A stretch of DNA of 64,000 nucleotides. It comes from Thiotrichales bacterium. Its GTDB lineage: Bacteria; Pseudomonadota; Gammaproteobacteria; Thiomicrospirales; Thiomicrospiraceae. The stretch covers positions 215,555 to 279,554 of the forward strand of contig JAFGUG010000057.1 of NCBI GenBank assembly GCA_016938655.1, written 5' to 3'. The notes below the pieces were generated by a model. The model did not search any database. It saw only the letters and a list, made by a program, of their open reading frames with translations, and was not told the origin of the DNA. The position numbers and the translations under genes were made by a program. This document shows positions 1 through 8,946 of this stretch, piece after piece (the first letter of the stretch is position 1; every line of letters begins with the position of its first letter).

Positions 1-1
1 T

Positions 2-1066
2 AACCGTAAAGACATCTTACTGCACCATCCGTATGATGCGTTTACGCCGGTTATCGACTTTTTAAAACAAGCCTCTAAAGACCCGGATGTTTTAGCGATT
101 CGAATGACTTTGTATCGCACAGGCTCAAACTCCGAGATAATTGATGCATTAGAGAAAGCCGCACGTAACGGCAAAGAGGTAACCGCCGTTATTGAATTGC
201 GTGCTCGTTTTGATGAAGACAACAACATCATCCAAGCCACCCGCTTACAAGATGCGGGGGTTCACGTTTTATATGGTGTGGTGGGGTACAAAACCCACGC
301 TAAAATGATTTTGGTGGTGCGCCGTGAAGGTGACAAGTTGCGTCACTACACGCACATGGGAACCGGAAATTACCACCATATCACCAGTCGTTTCTACACC
401 GACTTTGGACTATTCACAGCTAATCCTGCGATTGGTCGTGATGCCTCTAAAATCTTTCAACAACTCACCAGTTTGGGCGACACCAATAATTTGGAAGTGT
501 TGTTGCAATCGCCGTTTACCTTACTCAGCGGCATGCTTGAACGCATCCAACGTGAAACTGAAAATGCGCGCAACGGTAAACCCGCGCGGATTATCGCTAA
601 AATGAATGGTCTGCAAGAAAAAACCATTATTGATGCCCTTTATGACGCCTCTCAAGCAGGCGTTAAAATTGAGTTAATTGTGCGCGGCATGTGCAGTTTG
701 CGCCCTGGTGTCCCAGGGTTATCTGAGAACATTACGGTAATCAGTATTATTGGTCGTTTCTTAGAGCATCATCGCATCTACTACTTTGAAAACGATGGTG
801 GTAAACCCGAACTCTATTGCTCAAGTGCCGATTGGATGAGCCGTAACCTCCTGTCACGCGTGGAGACCTGTTTCCCCATTTTAGATCAAACGAGCTTTCA
901 ACAGATCTATACTGAAGGTTTGGCCATCTATCTAGAAGACAACATCGGTGCGTGGATTTTGCAACCCGACGGCACGTATTTGCAACGTCATCCTGATGGA
1001 TTGGCTCCGTTTAGCTCTCAGCAAGCCCTCATTGAAAAATACAGCCCAACCAATCCAACCAGTTAA
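2..1066 (+). CDS. ppk1: Polyphosphate kinase 1, C-terminal part (cut by window edge)
   Basis: Reversible transfer of the ATP gamma-phosphate to inorganic polyphosphate. The reading frame is open from base 2, before the first in-window ATG at 104, and begins with the family motif DILLHHPYDAF, so the 5' part of the gene lies outside the window. Both phospholipase D-like histidine regions are visible: the first around YKTHAKMIL and the second around EHHRIYYFEN, followed by CSSADWMSRNL. The C-terminus is complete. The exopolyphosphatase gene follows 211 bp downstream on the same strand, so synthesis and degradation of polyphosphate are encoded side by side. Identification is firm. Confidence 0.95.
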   Translation, partial: NRKDILLHHPYDAFTPVIDFLKQASKDPDVLAIRMTLYRTGSNSEIIDALEKAARNGKEVTAVIELRARFDEDNNIIQATRLQDAGVHVLYGVVGYKTHAKMILVVRREGDKLRHYTHMGTGNYHHITSRFYTDFGLFTANPAIGRDASKIFQQLTSLGDTNNLEVLLQSPFTLLSGMLERIQRETENARNGKPARIIAKMNGLQEKTIIDALYDASQAGVKIELIVRGMCSLRPGVPGLSENITVISIIGRFLEHHRIYYFENDGGKPELYCSSADWMSRNLLSRVETCFPILDQTSFQQIYTEGLAIYLEDNIGAWILQPDGTYLQRHPDGLAPFSSQQALIEKYSPTNPTS

Positions 1067-1220
1067 CTCGATAAACGCCTTGAGTCGGCTTTGCTTCAGC
1101 CTAAGCACCGACTTTACAGGGTGAGTTTTATCCCTTAAATAGCCAAAAAAGGGTAAACTACTGCTGTTTTTTAAGATTCAACTATTCGAAGTTATGGCCG
1201 GTTAAATGCTTTAAAACCTA

Positions 1221-1230
1221 GCAGGCCTGC
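1221..1230 (+). repeat. First copy of the GCAGGCCTGC dispersed repeat; all copies listed here
   Basis: Full 10-base cores start at 1221, 3999, 6443, 9627, 14025, 17829, 20499, 20595, 21750, 27423, 27943, 30114, 41346, 43806, 45292, 45987, 50838, 52342, 54728, 60210 and 62562. The 8-base centre CAGGCCTG alone also occurs at 3721, 6687, 9238, 12233, 15264, 15537, 24178, 37963, 41781, 46172, 49200, 51290 and 54088. About half of the copies carry a right-hand flank close to TNACTTTT on the + strand; the mirror flank on the left is rare. Copies lie both between genes and inside genes on either strand, for example pyrE, coaBC, mutM, modC, rsmD and coaX. Counts were made by eye and may miss a copy. 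Confidence 0.9.
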
Positions 1231-1277
1231 TCACTTTGGCTAAACCAAACCTTACGACGAAATAAGAAGCCGAACCT

Positions 1278-2801
1278 ATGACATCCATTGAAACTGCCGT
1301 TGAAACCAATCACGACCAAGATCTTTATGCCGCCATTGACCTTGGCTCAAATAGCTTTCATATGATTATTGCGCGCGAAGTGCACGGTCAAATGCAAGTT
1401 ATCGACAAACATAAAGAGATGGTTCGATTACGTGCAGGCTTAGACATCACAGGCAAACTCTCCAAAGATGCGTTTACCCAAGGCATTGCTTGCTTAGAAC
1501 GTTTTGGTCAGTTAATTAATAATATTCCTCGTAAAAACGTCCGTGCGGTCGGCACCAACACCTTACGCAACGCAAAAAATAGCCGCCTATTCTTAACCCA
1601 AGCACGCAAAGCGCTGGGACACAGCATTCAAATTATTGCTGGGCAAGAAGAGGCACGTTTAATCTATTTAGGCGTAGCACACGGTCTACCTAATAGTGAC
1701 GAACGCCGTTTGGTTATGGATATAGGTGGCGGCAGTACCGAATACATTATCGGTAAACAGTTTACCCACGACCACCTCACCAGCACCGAAATGGGCTGTG
1801 TAAGCGTCACCCAAAAATTCTTTCCAAATGACACGGTGTCGGCGATTAATATGAATCGTGCCATCGCTTCTTGTCGCTCAGTTCTGCGTCCACACCAAGC
1901 CAAACTCAAGAAGCTCGGTTGGGATACCGCCATTGGCGCATCTGGCACCATCAAGTCGATTAGCCAAATATTAGAAGCCAACCAGTGGGATGAAGGCGGC
2001 ATTACCCTCAAAGGTTTGAACAAGCTCAAAGAGGCGTTAATCGAGCACGGTGCGGCAGGCGATGTTGAACTGGAAGGCTTAAAAGATGAACGCCGTCCCG
2101 TTTTATCCGGCGGCTTAGCGGCCTTGATTGCGACCTTTGAAGAACTCAAAATCACCGTCATGCAGGTGTCCTCGAACGCCCTTCGTGAAGGCTTGGTGTT
2201 TGATACCCTTGGCCGATTGTTTGCCGAAGACGTTCGTGAAGTGAGCGTTAACTCAATGCAAAAATGGATGTTGGTTGATACAAATCAAGCCGATCACGTG
2301 GCGCACACCGCCCTTTCGCTGTACAAACAAGCGCACAATAGTTGGCAGTTACGCAGTCCCGATTATAACTTTAAAAAACTGTTAATTTGGGCGGCAAAAT
2401 TACACGAATGCGGCATTGCCATCAGTTACAAACGCTATCGACATCACAGTGCCTACCTGATTTCGCAGGCTGAAATGGCCGGTTTTGACCAACAAGAAAA
2501 ACAGATGTTAAGTGCCATGATGCTCAACCATCGTGGTAAGTTTGTGAATGAAGCGTTTGATGAAATTGATGTCAGTCGCAAGAAGCTTAAACGCTTAACG
2601 GTATTACTGCGCTTAGCGGTGCGCATTCACCGTGGCCGTGACTTTGAAAACCTAGAGCCGTTGCTGTTCATTGAAAATGAAAATGAGTTGCACCTTGAGT
2701 TTGAAGACAACTGGCTAAGCCAGCATCCACTGAGCCAAATGGATTTGGAAATTGAAGCCAAACGTTTAGAAGGCGCAGGGTTTACCTTAAGCTTTAAATA
2801 A
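1278..2801 (+). CDS. ppx: Exopolyphosphatase, Ppx/GppA family
   Basis: Releases orthophosphate from polyphosphate ends, or hydrolyses pppGpp in GppA paralogues. The 507-residue length matches the long Ppx form. The N-terminal actin-like ATPase fold shows the phosphate-binding motif AIDLGSNSFHMII at residues 20-32 and the second motif MDIGGGSTEYI near residue 150. The C-terminal third has the HD-like helical domain, with LHECGI and HHSAYLI. The ribosome site before the ATG is weak (AAGAAG). Together with upstream ppk1 this forms a polyphosphate module. I prefer Ppx to GppA because of that neighbour and the length. A bidirectional hairpin terminator follows at 2884. Confidence 0.93.
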   Translation: MTSIETAVETNHDQDLYAAIDLGSNSFHMIIAREVHGQMQVIDKHKEMVRLRAGLDITGKLSKDAFTQGIACLERFGQLINNIPRKNVRAVGTNTLRNAKNSRLFLTQARKALGHSIQIIAGQEEARLIYLGVAHGLPNSDERRLVMDIGGGSTEYIIGKQFTHDHLTSTEMGCVSVTQKFFPNDTVSAINMNRAIASCRSVLRPHQAKLKKLGWDTAIGASGTIKSISQILEANQWDEGGITLKGLNKLKEALIEHGAAGDVELEGLKDERRPVLSGGLAALIATFEELKITVMQVSSNALREGLVFDTLGRLFAEDVREVSVNSMQKWMLVDTNQADHVAHTALSLYKQAHNSWQLRSPDYNFKKLLIWAAKLHECGIAISYKRYRHHSAYLISQAEMAGFDQQEKQMLSAMMLNHRGKFVNEAFDEIDVSRKKLKRLTVLLRLAVRIHRGRDFENLEPLLFIENENELHLEFEDNWLSQHPLSQMDLEIEAKRLEGAGFTLSFK

Positions 2802-2883
2802 TCCAGTAAGTTTAAGATCTATCAACCCCTAACTCGCTTTGAAACTTAAAAAGGTGCATCAGACCTGTTCAGTTTTTACAAAC

Positions 2884-2920
2884 AAAAAAAGGGATTCAAC
2901 TTATTTGAATCCCTTTTTTA
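2884..2920. terminator. Bidirectional rho-independent terminator
   Basis: A 9-bp perfect stem (gggattcaa / ttgaatccc, 2891-2899 and 2905-2913) has a 5-base loop, an A-run on the left and a T-run on the right. It therefore terminates ppx on + and the PEP-CTERM gene on -. Confidence 0.9.
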
Positions 2921-2943
2921 TTGTTATTGATACGCGTGTATTT

Positions 2944-3597
2944 TTATGTGATTTGACGTCTTTTACGTGCCATAAATCCAACGAAACTTAACCCGGCTAA
3001 CATCAATGCATAAGTTGATGGCTCAGGAACTGCTGAAGTGATGTTTGTTGTTTCACAGTTTGCATCATCTAACTGAAAATTAGAAAGCTCATAACTGGCC
3101 ACTTTATTATTGTTAAAGTCCCCAGAAATACTTAAGAAATAATTTCCCTCAACCAAACAACAGGTTTCAAAAGAACTGTCTCCATTCCCTAAAGAAAGCT
3201 GTTCAAGCAAGTTGTTCGCACTGGAATCAATCGAGTATGCATTTCCATCATTGATTCCATATGATTCAACATCGGCAATATACGGACGATTAGAATCACC
3301 GGAACCATTTAAATTCGCTTCATCATCGGTATTAAACAAGTTTAATTTTAATGTTCCACCACTTTTATCAACAAATAAATCAAATGAGAACTGCTGGCTC
3401 CCGTCCACATAAAATTCATATGCATCAAAAAGGGTTGTTCCTGAATTGGAATAACTGGTCTCATCAAAATCAAGCTCTATGACATTCGCAGCAAGTCCTG
3501 AATTAACGTGAAGAAGATTATTATCGCTGCCTGCACTCGCTATCGAAGTGACTGCAAATAGAAAAGCCATCAAACATATCTTTTTAAAATTCAACAT
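2944..3597 (-). CDS. PEP-CTERM sorting-signal secreted protein
   Basis: A protein of 217 residues with an N-terminal signal peptide (MLNFKKICLMAFLFAVTSIA, then cleavage near ASA-GS) and a C-terminal PEP-CTERM tripartite signal. That signal is VPEPSTYALMLAGLSFVGF followed by the basic tail MARKRRQIT. The start is set by a GGGG-type ribosome site 8 bases before ATG 3597; the frame runs open further upstream but overlaps the neighbouring flavoprotein gene. The middle region is Asp/Ser/Asn-rich and beta-like, and I recognise no catalytic domain. PEP-CTERM proteins are normally processed by an exosortase and displayed with exopolysaccharide. No exosortase gene is in this window. Confidence 0.85.
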   Translation of the reverse strand: MLNFKKICLMAFLFAVTSIASAGSDNNLLHVNSGLAANVIELDFDETSYSNSGTTLFDAYEFYVDGSQQFSFDLFVDKSGGTLKLNLFNTDDEANLNGSGDSNRPYIADVESYGINDGNAYSIDSSANNLLEQLSLGNGDSSFETCCLVEGNYFLSISGDFNNNKVASYELSNFQLDDANCETTNITSAVPEPSTYALMLAGLSFVGFMARKRRQIT

Positions 3598-3683
3598 AAC
3601 AACCCCATCAATAATAATTTTTACTAAGTGTACACCAATTAAGTTATATATGTCTATTGTACTAAAGGCCATATTAATCAAAT

Positions 3684-4775
3684 TTAATACACATCCATCT
3701 GCAAACGTTTCTGTTTTCGCCAGGCCTGCCAAGTTTGCTCGGCGACGTTTAAATCAACCTGATCATAGTGCATTATCAAACCTAACCAAGCGGTTTTTAC
3801 ATCCTCTGCCAAACCAAACTGACTGCCACAAATGTAAATGTGTGCCCCCTGCTGAATCGCCCGCCATAACAAATCGGCTTGCTCGCGAATACGATCTTGC
3901 ACATAGATTTTCTCAGACTGATCCCTTGAAAAAGCGGTAAACAAGGTTAAGTGCTGCTGAGCGACACAATCGGTTAAAAATTCACCAAACAAAAATGAGC
4001 AGGCCTGCCGAGTTTCACCAAAAATCAGAATGTTTTCACCCGCAGAATTATCCGCAATTCGTTGCTGTAAAAAACCAATATAAGGTGCAATGCCAGTGCC
4101 TGCGCCAAGCATAATAATCGGCTTAGTCGAGTCTTCTGGCAATTGAAACGTTGGGTTGCGTTTAAGTTCACACTCAACCTCTTGCCCGGGTTTTAAGTGG
4201 CTAATGGCATAGCTGGCCACGCCATAATGGGTTCGCTCAGAAATCAGCGGATTACGATACACCACCTGTTTGACCACCAAATGCACTTCATTGCCCACTG
4301 CAATCGGCGCGGAGGCAATTGAATAATAACGCGGCGCTAAAGGGGAAAGCAGACTAATAAATTCCAACCCCCAAGCGGTTAAAGCGGGGAACATTTCCAA
4401 TAAATCGAGGACATCTCGGCCATAAGCGGCGTCCATCATCGCTTGTCGATCTGACCAGTCACCCATTTGATGTTGGCGTTGCAATTTATTAAGGATTGCC
4501 GGATTCAGTTGCGATATTTCAAGATGGGCCGTTAGCGCTTCTTTTACTGTCACGCTACCGACACGGCGCAATTCAAGTGTTTCATCTCCAGTTAACGCCA
4601 ATGCGTTTAATATCGCTTGTACCCAAACCTCTTGATTGCAGGCTTGTACCGTCAACCAGTCACCTGCGTGATAGTCTAAACATGTCTGGTCTTTTGGCGC
4701 TAAAACCAAATGAAAAACCGTTTTATCGCAAGATTGCGGCGTCATATTTTGATTGGATTTAACGATTAAACGCAT
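3684..4775 (-). CDS. CysJ-like FAD/NADPH flavoprotein reductase lacking the flavodoxin domain
   Basis: A ferredoxin-NADP+ reductase-type protein of 363 residues, resembling the C-terminal two thirds of sulfite reductase flavoprotein alpha. The FAD-binding motif RYYSIAS is near residue 150, the NADPH-binding motif GAGTGIAPYIGFLQ is near 228, and a CysJ-type end closes with DVY. The FMN flavodoxin domain of full-length CysJ is absent, so electrons must pass to a separate partner. No sulfite reductase haemoprotein gene is adjacent. The first ATG directly follows a hairpin and U-run with no visible ribosome site; a second ATG at 4745 is possible. The coding region carries two copies of the dispersed repeat (3721, 3999). 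The exact physiological role is unknown. Confidence 0.8.
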   Translation of the reverse strand: MRLIVKSNQNMTPQSCDKTVFHLVLAPKDQTCLDYHAGDWLTVQACNQEVWVQAILNALALTGDETLELRRVGSVTVKEALTAHLEISQLNPAILNKLQRQHQMGDWSDRQAMMDAAYGRDVLDLLEMFPALTAWGLEFISLLSPLAPRYYSIASAPIAVGNEVHLVVKQVVYRNPLISERTHYGVASYAISHLKPGQEVECELKRNPTFQLPEDSTKPIIMLGAGTGIAPYIGFLQQRIADNSAGENILIFGETRQACSFLFGEFLTDCVAQQHLTLFTAFSRDQSEKIYVQDRIREQADLLWRAIQQGAHIYICGSQFGLAEDVKTAWLGLIMHYDQVDLNVAEQTWQAWRKQKRLQMDVY

Positions 4776-4809
4776 AAAAAACGCCCACTGAAATGATTCG
4801 AATGGGCGT
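4776..4809 (-). terminator. Terminator hairpin whose U-run abuts the next start codon
   Basis: Read on the - strand, ACGCCCA (4809-4803) pairs with TGGGCGT (4787-4781). A run of T follows directly and ends at the ATG of the flavoprotein gene. It most likely terminates the coiled-coil gene ending at 4892. Confidence 0.75.
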
Positions 4810-4891
4810 AGTTTAACATGTCTTTTTTATTCTTTATCGGCGATACCGCATTCTAGCAAGGTAGCATTAGGCCGGTTTTAAGGTGGCAAAT

Positions 4892-5395
4892 TTAACGAAT
4901 ATTTTCCATTAACACCGTCATCCAAGGTGCGGTCACCAAAATAGTGGCGGCTGACATTAAACCCGCCACCAAGCCAATCCCAACTTGGGGAATAAGGTTG
5001 TTTTGTTGCAGCTCAATATTGGCCATTTGTCGTTCAACTGAAGTAAAAATATCCACCTGTTTCTTCAACAAACTGTTCAAGGTTTTAATCTGCTTAAAGA
5101 GCAACTGCTGCTCTTTTTCAACTTGTGAACGCGACGTCTTGGCTTGCTCATCTAAAACCCGCATCTGTTGGGCAATTTGACCAATGGAGGCGTCCATTTG
5201 TGCAACCAAGTTTTTAAGGGCGGTCTTATCTTCATTTAACCAAGCAAAATCGGCTGACACCATATCGGACATATCCATATCGTCCGTCAAACCCGGACGC
5301 TGTCTATTTCCACCTCCCATTTGTCGTTTCATCGCCTGCTCCAGTAAAACACTTTTGGACCCTAAAGGTTCAATCTCTCTTAAGTCTATCGACAT
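4892..5395 (-). CDS. Hypothetical coiled-coil protein with C-terminal membrane segment
   Basis: A protein of 167 residues that I do not assign to a family. A Gln/Lys/Glu-rich helical region with heptad character fills roughly residues 55-130. A hydrophobic segment near residues 138-160 (VGIGLVAGLMSAATILVTAP) follows, suggesting a tail-anchored membrane protein. The start at 5395 is chosen because AAGGGG lies 8 bases upstream; an in-frame ATG further up lacks one. The gene diverges from nfo, sharing a 140-bp intergenic region, and ends before a strong hairpin at 4776-4809. Confidence 0.7.
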   Translation of the reverse strand: MSIDLREIEPLGSKSVLLEQAMKRQMGGGNRQRPGLTDDMDMSDMVSADFAWLNEDKTALKNLVAQMDASIGQIAQQMRVLDEQAKTSRSQVEKEQQLLFKQIKTLNSLLKKQVDIFTSVERQMANIELQQNNLIPQVGIGLVAGLMSAATILVTAPWMTVLMENIR

Positions 5396-5535
5396 GCCGT
5401 TTTCCCCTTGTATCTGTTGCCCCATCAATCAAAGTAGACAGGTGTCAGTTATTTGTCGCATTGATTCGGTATAATGCTTTTAAATTTTATATGCATAGAA
5501 TGTGCCAACATACGCATTCCACACAGGAAAATTGA

Positions 5536-6381
5536 ATGAAATACATTGGAGCCCATGTATCCGCGGCCGGTGGCGTTGAAAATGCCCCGATTCGAGCACA
5601 TGAAATTGGCGCAACCGCGTTTGCGTTATTCACCAAAAACCAGCGTCAATGGCATGCCAAACCCCTCTCCGAAAAAAGCATTGACGCTTTTAAAGCCAAC
5701 TGCGAAAAATATGGCTATACCAACAAGCAAATTTTGCCGCACGACAGTTACCTCATCAATCTAGGTCACCCTGACATCGACAAACGTCAAAAATCGTTGG
5801 ATGCGTTTATTGATGAGCTTAAACGCTGTGAACAACTTGGTATTAGCCTGCTTAATTTTCATCCTGGAAGTCATCTACGAGAGATTTCAGAAGAGATCTG
5901 CATGGATTACATTGCTGAATCGATAAACTTTGCACTGGACCAAACGCAAGGCGTAACCGCCGTTCTTGAAAATACAGCAGGCCAAGGTTCGAATTTGGGC
6001 TACAAACACGAACAGTTGGCTTATATTATCGACAAAGTCGAAGACAAAACCCGCGTTGGCGTGTGCATCGATACCTGTCATGCGTATGCAGCGGGCTATG
6101 ATCTAAAAAATGATTACGCTGGCGTGATGCAAGACTTCTCGGACGTGGTGGGGTTTAAGTATTTAAAAGGCATGCACATCAACGATTCCAAAGCCACCTT
6201 AGGGCAAAAACTGGATCGCCATCACAGCCTAGGGCAAGGCGAAATTGGCTGGGCATGTTTTGAAAAACTCATGCAAGATGCACGCATTGATGAGATCCCA
6301 ATGACCTTAGAGACCATCGACATGGCCATTTGGCCAGAAGAGATTAAAGCCTTAAAAACCTTTGCTGGCCTGTCAAGTTAA
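5536..6381 (+). CDS. nfo: Endonuclease IV (AP endonuclease)
   Basis: Cleaves DNA 5' to abasic sites in base-excision repair, using a trinuclear zinc site. The 281-residue length is typical. The N-terminus [13 protein letters not shown] is diagnostic. Zinc-binding family motifs follow in order: [34 protein letters not shown] and [11 protein letters not shown]. The start has an AGGAAAA ribosome site about 8 bases upstream. A TATAAT box lies at 5470-5475 upstream, although no convincing -35 partner is seen. Glycosylase MutM, which acts in the same pathway, is encoded at 41211. Confidence 0.96.
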   Translation: MKYIGAHVSAAGGVENAPIRAHEIGATAFALFTKNQRQWHAKPLSEKSIDAFKANCEKYGYTNKQILPHDSYLINLGHPDIDKRQKSLDAFIDELKRCEQLGISLLNFHPGSHLREISEEICMDYIAESINFALDQTQGVTAVLENTAGQGSNLGYKHEQLAYIIDKVEDKTRVGVCIDTCHAYAAGYDLKNDYAGVMQDFSDVVGFKYLKGMHINDSKATLGQKLDRHHSLGQGEIGWACFEKLMQDARIDEIPMTLETIDMAIWPEEIKALKTFAGLSS

Positions 6382-6583
6382 CGGTTTGGCCGCCAATTAA
6401 ACCATTACAAAAGCGTCACCCTGTAAACGCTTTATAAAATCAGCAGGCCTGCTTACTTTTTAGCGGGAATGTGCTGAATGCACCAATAAACTACCCCGCC
6501 CACTCCGACTTATTCAAGCAAAAAACTTGCGGCGTCCTTTTGGCTTGGATAAGATAATCAAACTTTCAATAAGAAAAACAATC

Positions 6584-7222
6584 ATGAATAAAAATCAATT
6601 TATCGAATTCGTTATGCAAACTGGTGTTTTAAAGCTAGGAGAATTCACACTTAAGTCTGGGCGCATCAGCCCGTATTTTTTTAATGCAGGCCTGTTCAAC
6701 ACAGGCGGCCAACTTGCCACCTTAGCCAAAGGCTACGCCAGTGCCGTTGCTGAATCCAACATTCCATTTGATGTTCTATTTGGCCCAGCCTACAAAGGCA
6801 TTCCACTAGCGGCGACGACCAGCGTTTCGCTGGCACAAGACCATAACATTGACAAACCTTATGCCTTTAACCGCAAAGAAGCCAAAGATCACGGCGAAGG
6901 TGGCAGTATTGTTGGCCATGCGTTAGAAGGCAATGTACTCATTATTGATGACGTGATTACGGCAGGTACTGCGATTCGTGAAGCGATTGATATTATTGTT
7001 GGTAACGGCGCCAAACCTGCCGGGGTGTTAATCGCGTTAGACCGCATGGAAAAAGGCAAAGGCGAACTGTCGGCCATTCAAGAAGTCGAAAAAGAGTATG
7101 GCATTCCGGTGGTGAGTATCATCAACTTAAACGATATTATCGAGTACTTAAAAGGCCAACCGGATATGCAGCACTATTTAGATGCTATGGTTGAATACCG
7201 AAAACAGTATGGAATTGGCTAG
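6584..7222 (+). CDS. pyrE: Orotate phosphoribosyltransferase
   Basis: Makes orotidine 5'-phosphate from orotate and PRPP in pyrimidine synthesis. It has 212 residues, matching the family. The start [21 protein letters not shown] aligns with known PyrE N-termini, so the longer upstream reading frame from 6527 is not used. The PRPP-binding loop [13 protein letters not shown] is clear, as is the catalytic-loop stretch [12 protein letters not shown]. One dispersed repeat copy at 6687 encodes part of NAGLFN. The upstream gap holds another full repeat copy at 6443. Confidence 0.95.
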   Translation: MNKNQFIEFVMQTGVLKLGEFTLKSGRISPYFFNAGLFNTGGQLATLAKGYASAVAESNIPFDVLFGPAYKGIPLAATTSVSLAQDHNIDKPYAFNRKEAKDHGEGGSIVGHALEGNVLIIDDVITAGTAIREAIDIIVGNGAKPAGVLIALDRMEKGKGELSAIQEVEKEYGIPVVSIINLNDIIEYLKGQPDMQHYLDAMVEYRKQYGIG

Positions 7223-7273
7223 TTATAGCGCATGCGATTAACCCAAGTCACAATCAAAGGTTTGTAACCCATT

Positions 7274-7789
7274 ATGGTCAACCAACTTCGAGAACTCATT
7301 CTTCTGCGCCATGCAAAGTCTGACTGGAAAGATGATAACCAAGCTGATATCGACCGACCACTCTCCGATAAGGGCAAAAAAAATGCCCAAAAAGTTGGAA
7401 AGTGGATTTTACAAAACAACCTAACACCGGATCTAATCTTAACCTCTCCCGCTAAACGCGCCAAACAGACACTCAGACGAATCTGTAATGAATGCGGTAC
7501 ACAAACAATTACGGTTAATGAACTCTACGAGGCGAATCTTGAGTCTCTAAAAGAAATTTTAGCTCAGGCTCCGGCGGTCGAACGTTTAATGATTATTGGC
7601 CATAATCCTGGCTTAGAACGTCTTTTTAATTTCTTACAAAAAAATATTGAAGAACAAGAAACCCATCTTTTTCCGACGGCCAGTTTGGCGCATTTTGTTT
7701 TACCCCGCGAATGGAGTCAACTGCAATCAGGCGATGGTCGTTTAATTCATTTTGTACGCCCTAAAGAGATCACTTTAAACACGCCATAA
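7274..7789 (+). CDS. sixA: SixA-type phosphohistidine phosphatase
   Basis: A histidine phosphatase superfamily (branch 1) protein of 171 residues. The catalytic RHG-like motif appears as LRHAKSDW near residue 12, and the second conserved histidine lies in IIGHNPGLERL. SixA proteins dephosphorylate histidine-phosphotransfer domains or the phosphotransferase component NPr; the target here is unknown. The gene sits 51 bp after pyrE in the same direction and may be cotranscribed. The ribosome site is not strong (AAAGG, far from the ATG). Confidence 0.82.
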   Translation: MVNQLRELILLRHAKSDWKDDNQADIDRPLSDKGKKNAQKVGKWILQNNLTPDLILTSPAKRAKQTLRRICNECGTQTITVNELYEANLESLKEILAQAPAVERLMIIGHNPGLERLFNFLQKNIEEQETHLFPTASLAHFVLPREWSQLQSGDGRLIHFVRPKEITLNTP

Positions 7790-7955
7790 ACGCCATCTAG
7801 AACAAGCAATAGGGCATCCCTCAAAAAAACCTTGTATATTCAAGCTTTATCTGGATAAAACTATAAACTTTATTTTTAAAGTGTTATATTCACCTCATAC
7901 GGAATAGTCCGCCAATCAGACTGATACAATTAAGATTCACTAAAAAGGATACCGA

Positions 7956-8783
7956 ATGAAAACCAAACTTCTACCACTCGTAGCCATCATTTCTATGGCC
8001 GCATTTGCACCTGCTCAAGCCGCAAGTATTTCAAGTGAAGGTAGCAAAGCTTACGCTATTGATAACAACGGCAATGTCGTTCGTGACAACTATGGTGCCT
8101 GTGTTCGCACCATTGATTGGTCTAAAGAAACCGCTATCGCTGCTTGTGAAAACCCTGCGCCTAAAAAAGATAAAACAGCCATGACACCTGCCGCAAAAGC
8201 GACACCTGCCGCAACGGTTGCGCCAGTCAATAATGGCATTAAAAACAATGGCCAACGTGCTTACGCTATCGACTCTAACGGTTACATCGTTCGTGATGGG
8301 TATGGCGGTTGTGTACGAACCATTGAATGGACTAAAGAGACTGCGATTGCAAAATGTGAAGGCTGGGAAGAACCTAAAGCAGCACCTGTTGTTGCGCCGG
8401 CTCCTGCGCCAAAACCAGCACCGGTTGCAAAAACCGTTTCTGAAGATATTCCTGCAGCATTCTTAGGTTTCTTTGATACTGACAAAGCGGTTCTAAAGAC
8501 CGCTGCAACCGAAGAGTTAGATGTTTATTCTGGTTACATGACTCGTAACCCAAACAAAAACATCAAAGTAACTGGTCACACCGATTCAACAGGGACTGAA
8601 GCTTACAACCAAGCACTATCCGAAAGACGTGCTATGTCGGTTAAAACTTACCTAGAAGGTAAAGGGATTGACGGCAAGCGCATTGAAACGATCGGCATGG
8701 GTGAGACAAGCCCAGTTGCAAGCAACAAAACCAAAGAAGGACGTGCTCAAAACCGTCGTGTTGAAATTGAAGTAATTAAATAA
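7956..8783 (+). CDS. OmpA-family outer-membrane/peptidoglycan-associated protein with duplicated N-terminal motif
   Basis: A protein of 275 residues. It has a signal peptide (MKTKLLPLVAIISMAAFAPA, cleavage near AQA-AS), then two copies of a roughly 33-residue motif (consensus YAID-NG-VVRD-YG-CVRTI-W-KETAIA-CE) separated by an Ala/Pro/Lys-rich linker. A second Ala/Pro linker leads to the C-terminal OmpA peptidoglycan-binding domain, with GHTDSTGTEAYNQALSERRA and GRAQNRRVEIEV. There is no beta-barrel, so it is probably periplasmic or outer-membrane linked by another means. The ribosome site AAAGGA is good, and a strong bidirectional terminator follows. Confidence 0.88.
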   Translation: MKTKLLPLVAIISMAAFAPAQAASISSEGSKAYAIDNNGNVVRDNYGACVRTIDWSKETAIAACENPAPKKDKTAMTPAAKATPAATVAPVNNGIKNNGQRAYAIDSNGYIVRDGYGGCVRTIEWTKETAIAKCEGWEEPKAAPVVAPAPAPKPAPVAKTVSEDIPAAFLGFFDTDKAVLKTAATEELDVYSGYMTRNPNKNIKVTGHTDSTGTEAYNQALSERRAMSVKTYLEGKGIDGKRIETIGMGETSPVASNKTKEGRAQNRRVEIEVIK

Positions 8784-8832
8784 GTCTTTTCAGACTTAAT
8801 GGTTAGTTAGCAAGTTTGCTTAACTAACCGAT

Positions 8833-8872
8833 AAAAAAGGCGGGACTGAATAATTCAGTCCCGCCTTTTTTA
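8833..8872. terminator. Strong bidirectional terminator
   Basis: An 18-base inverted repeat (aaaaaaggcgggactgaa and its complement, 8833-8850 and 8854-8871) has a 3-base loop. It serves the OmpA-family gene on + and the TauE/SafE gene on -. Confidence 0.93.
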
Positions 8873-8946
8873 TTGACCAACGATATATCTCTAAACCATA
8901 AACACCCTAACAAAGCACACGTCATTTACAATCACGCCTTCTAAAC

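Noticed and set aside
5470..5475. Promoter call for nfo from TATAAT
   Set aside because: No -35 element at 16-19 bp, so it is not listed as a promoter.
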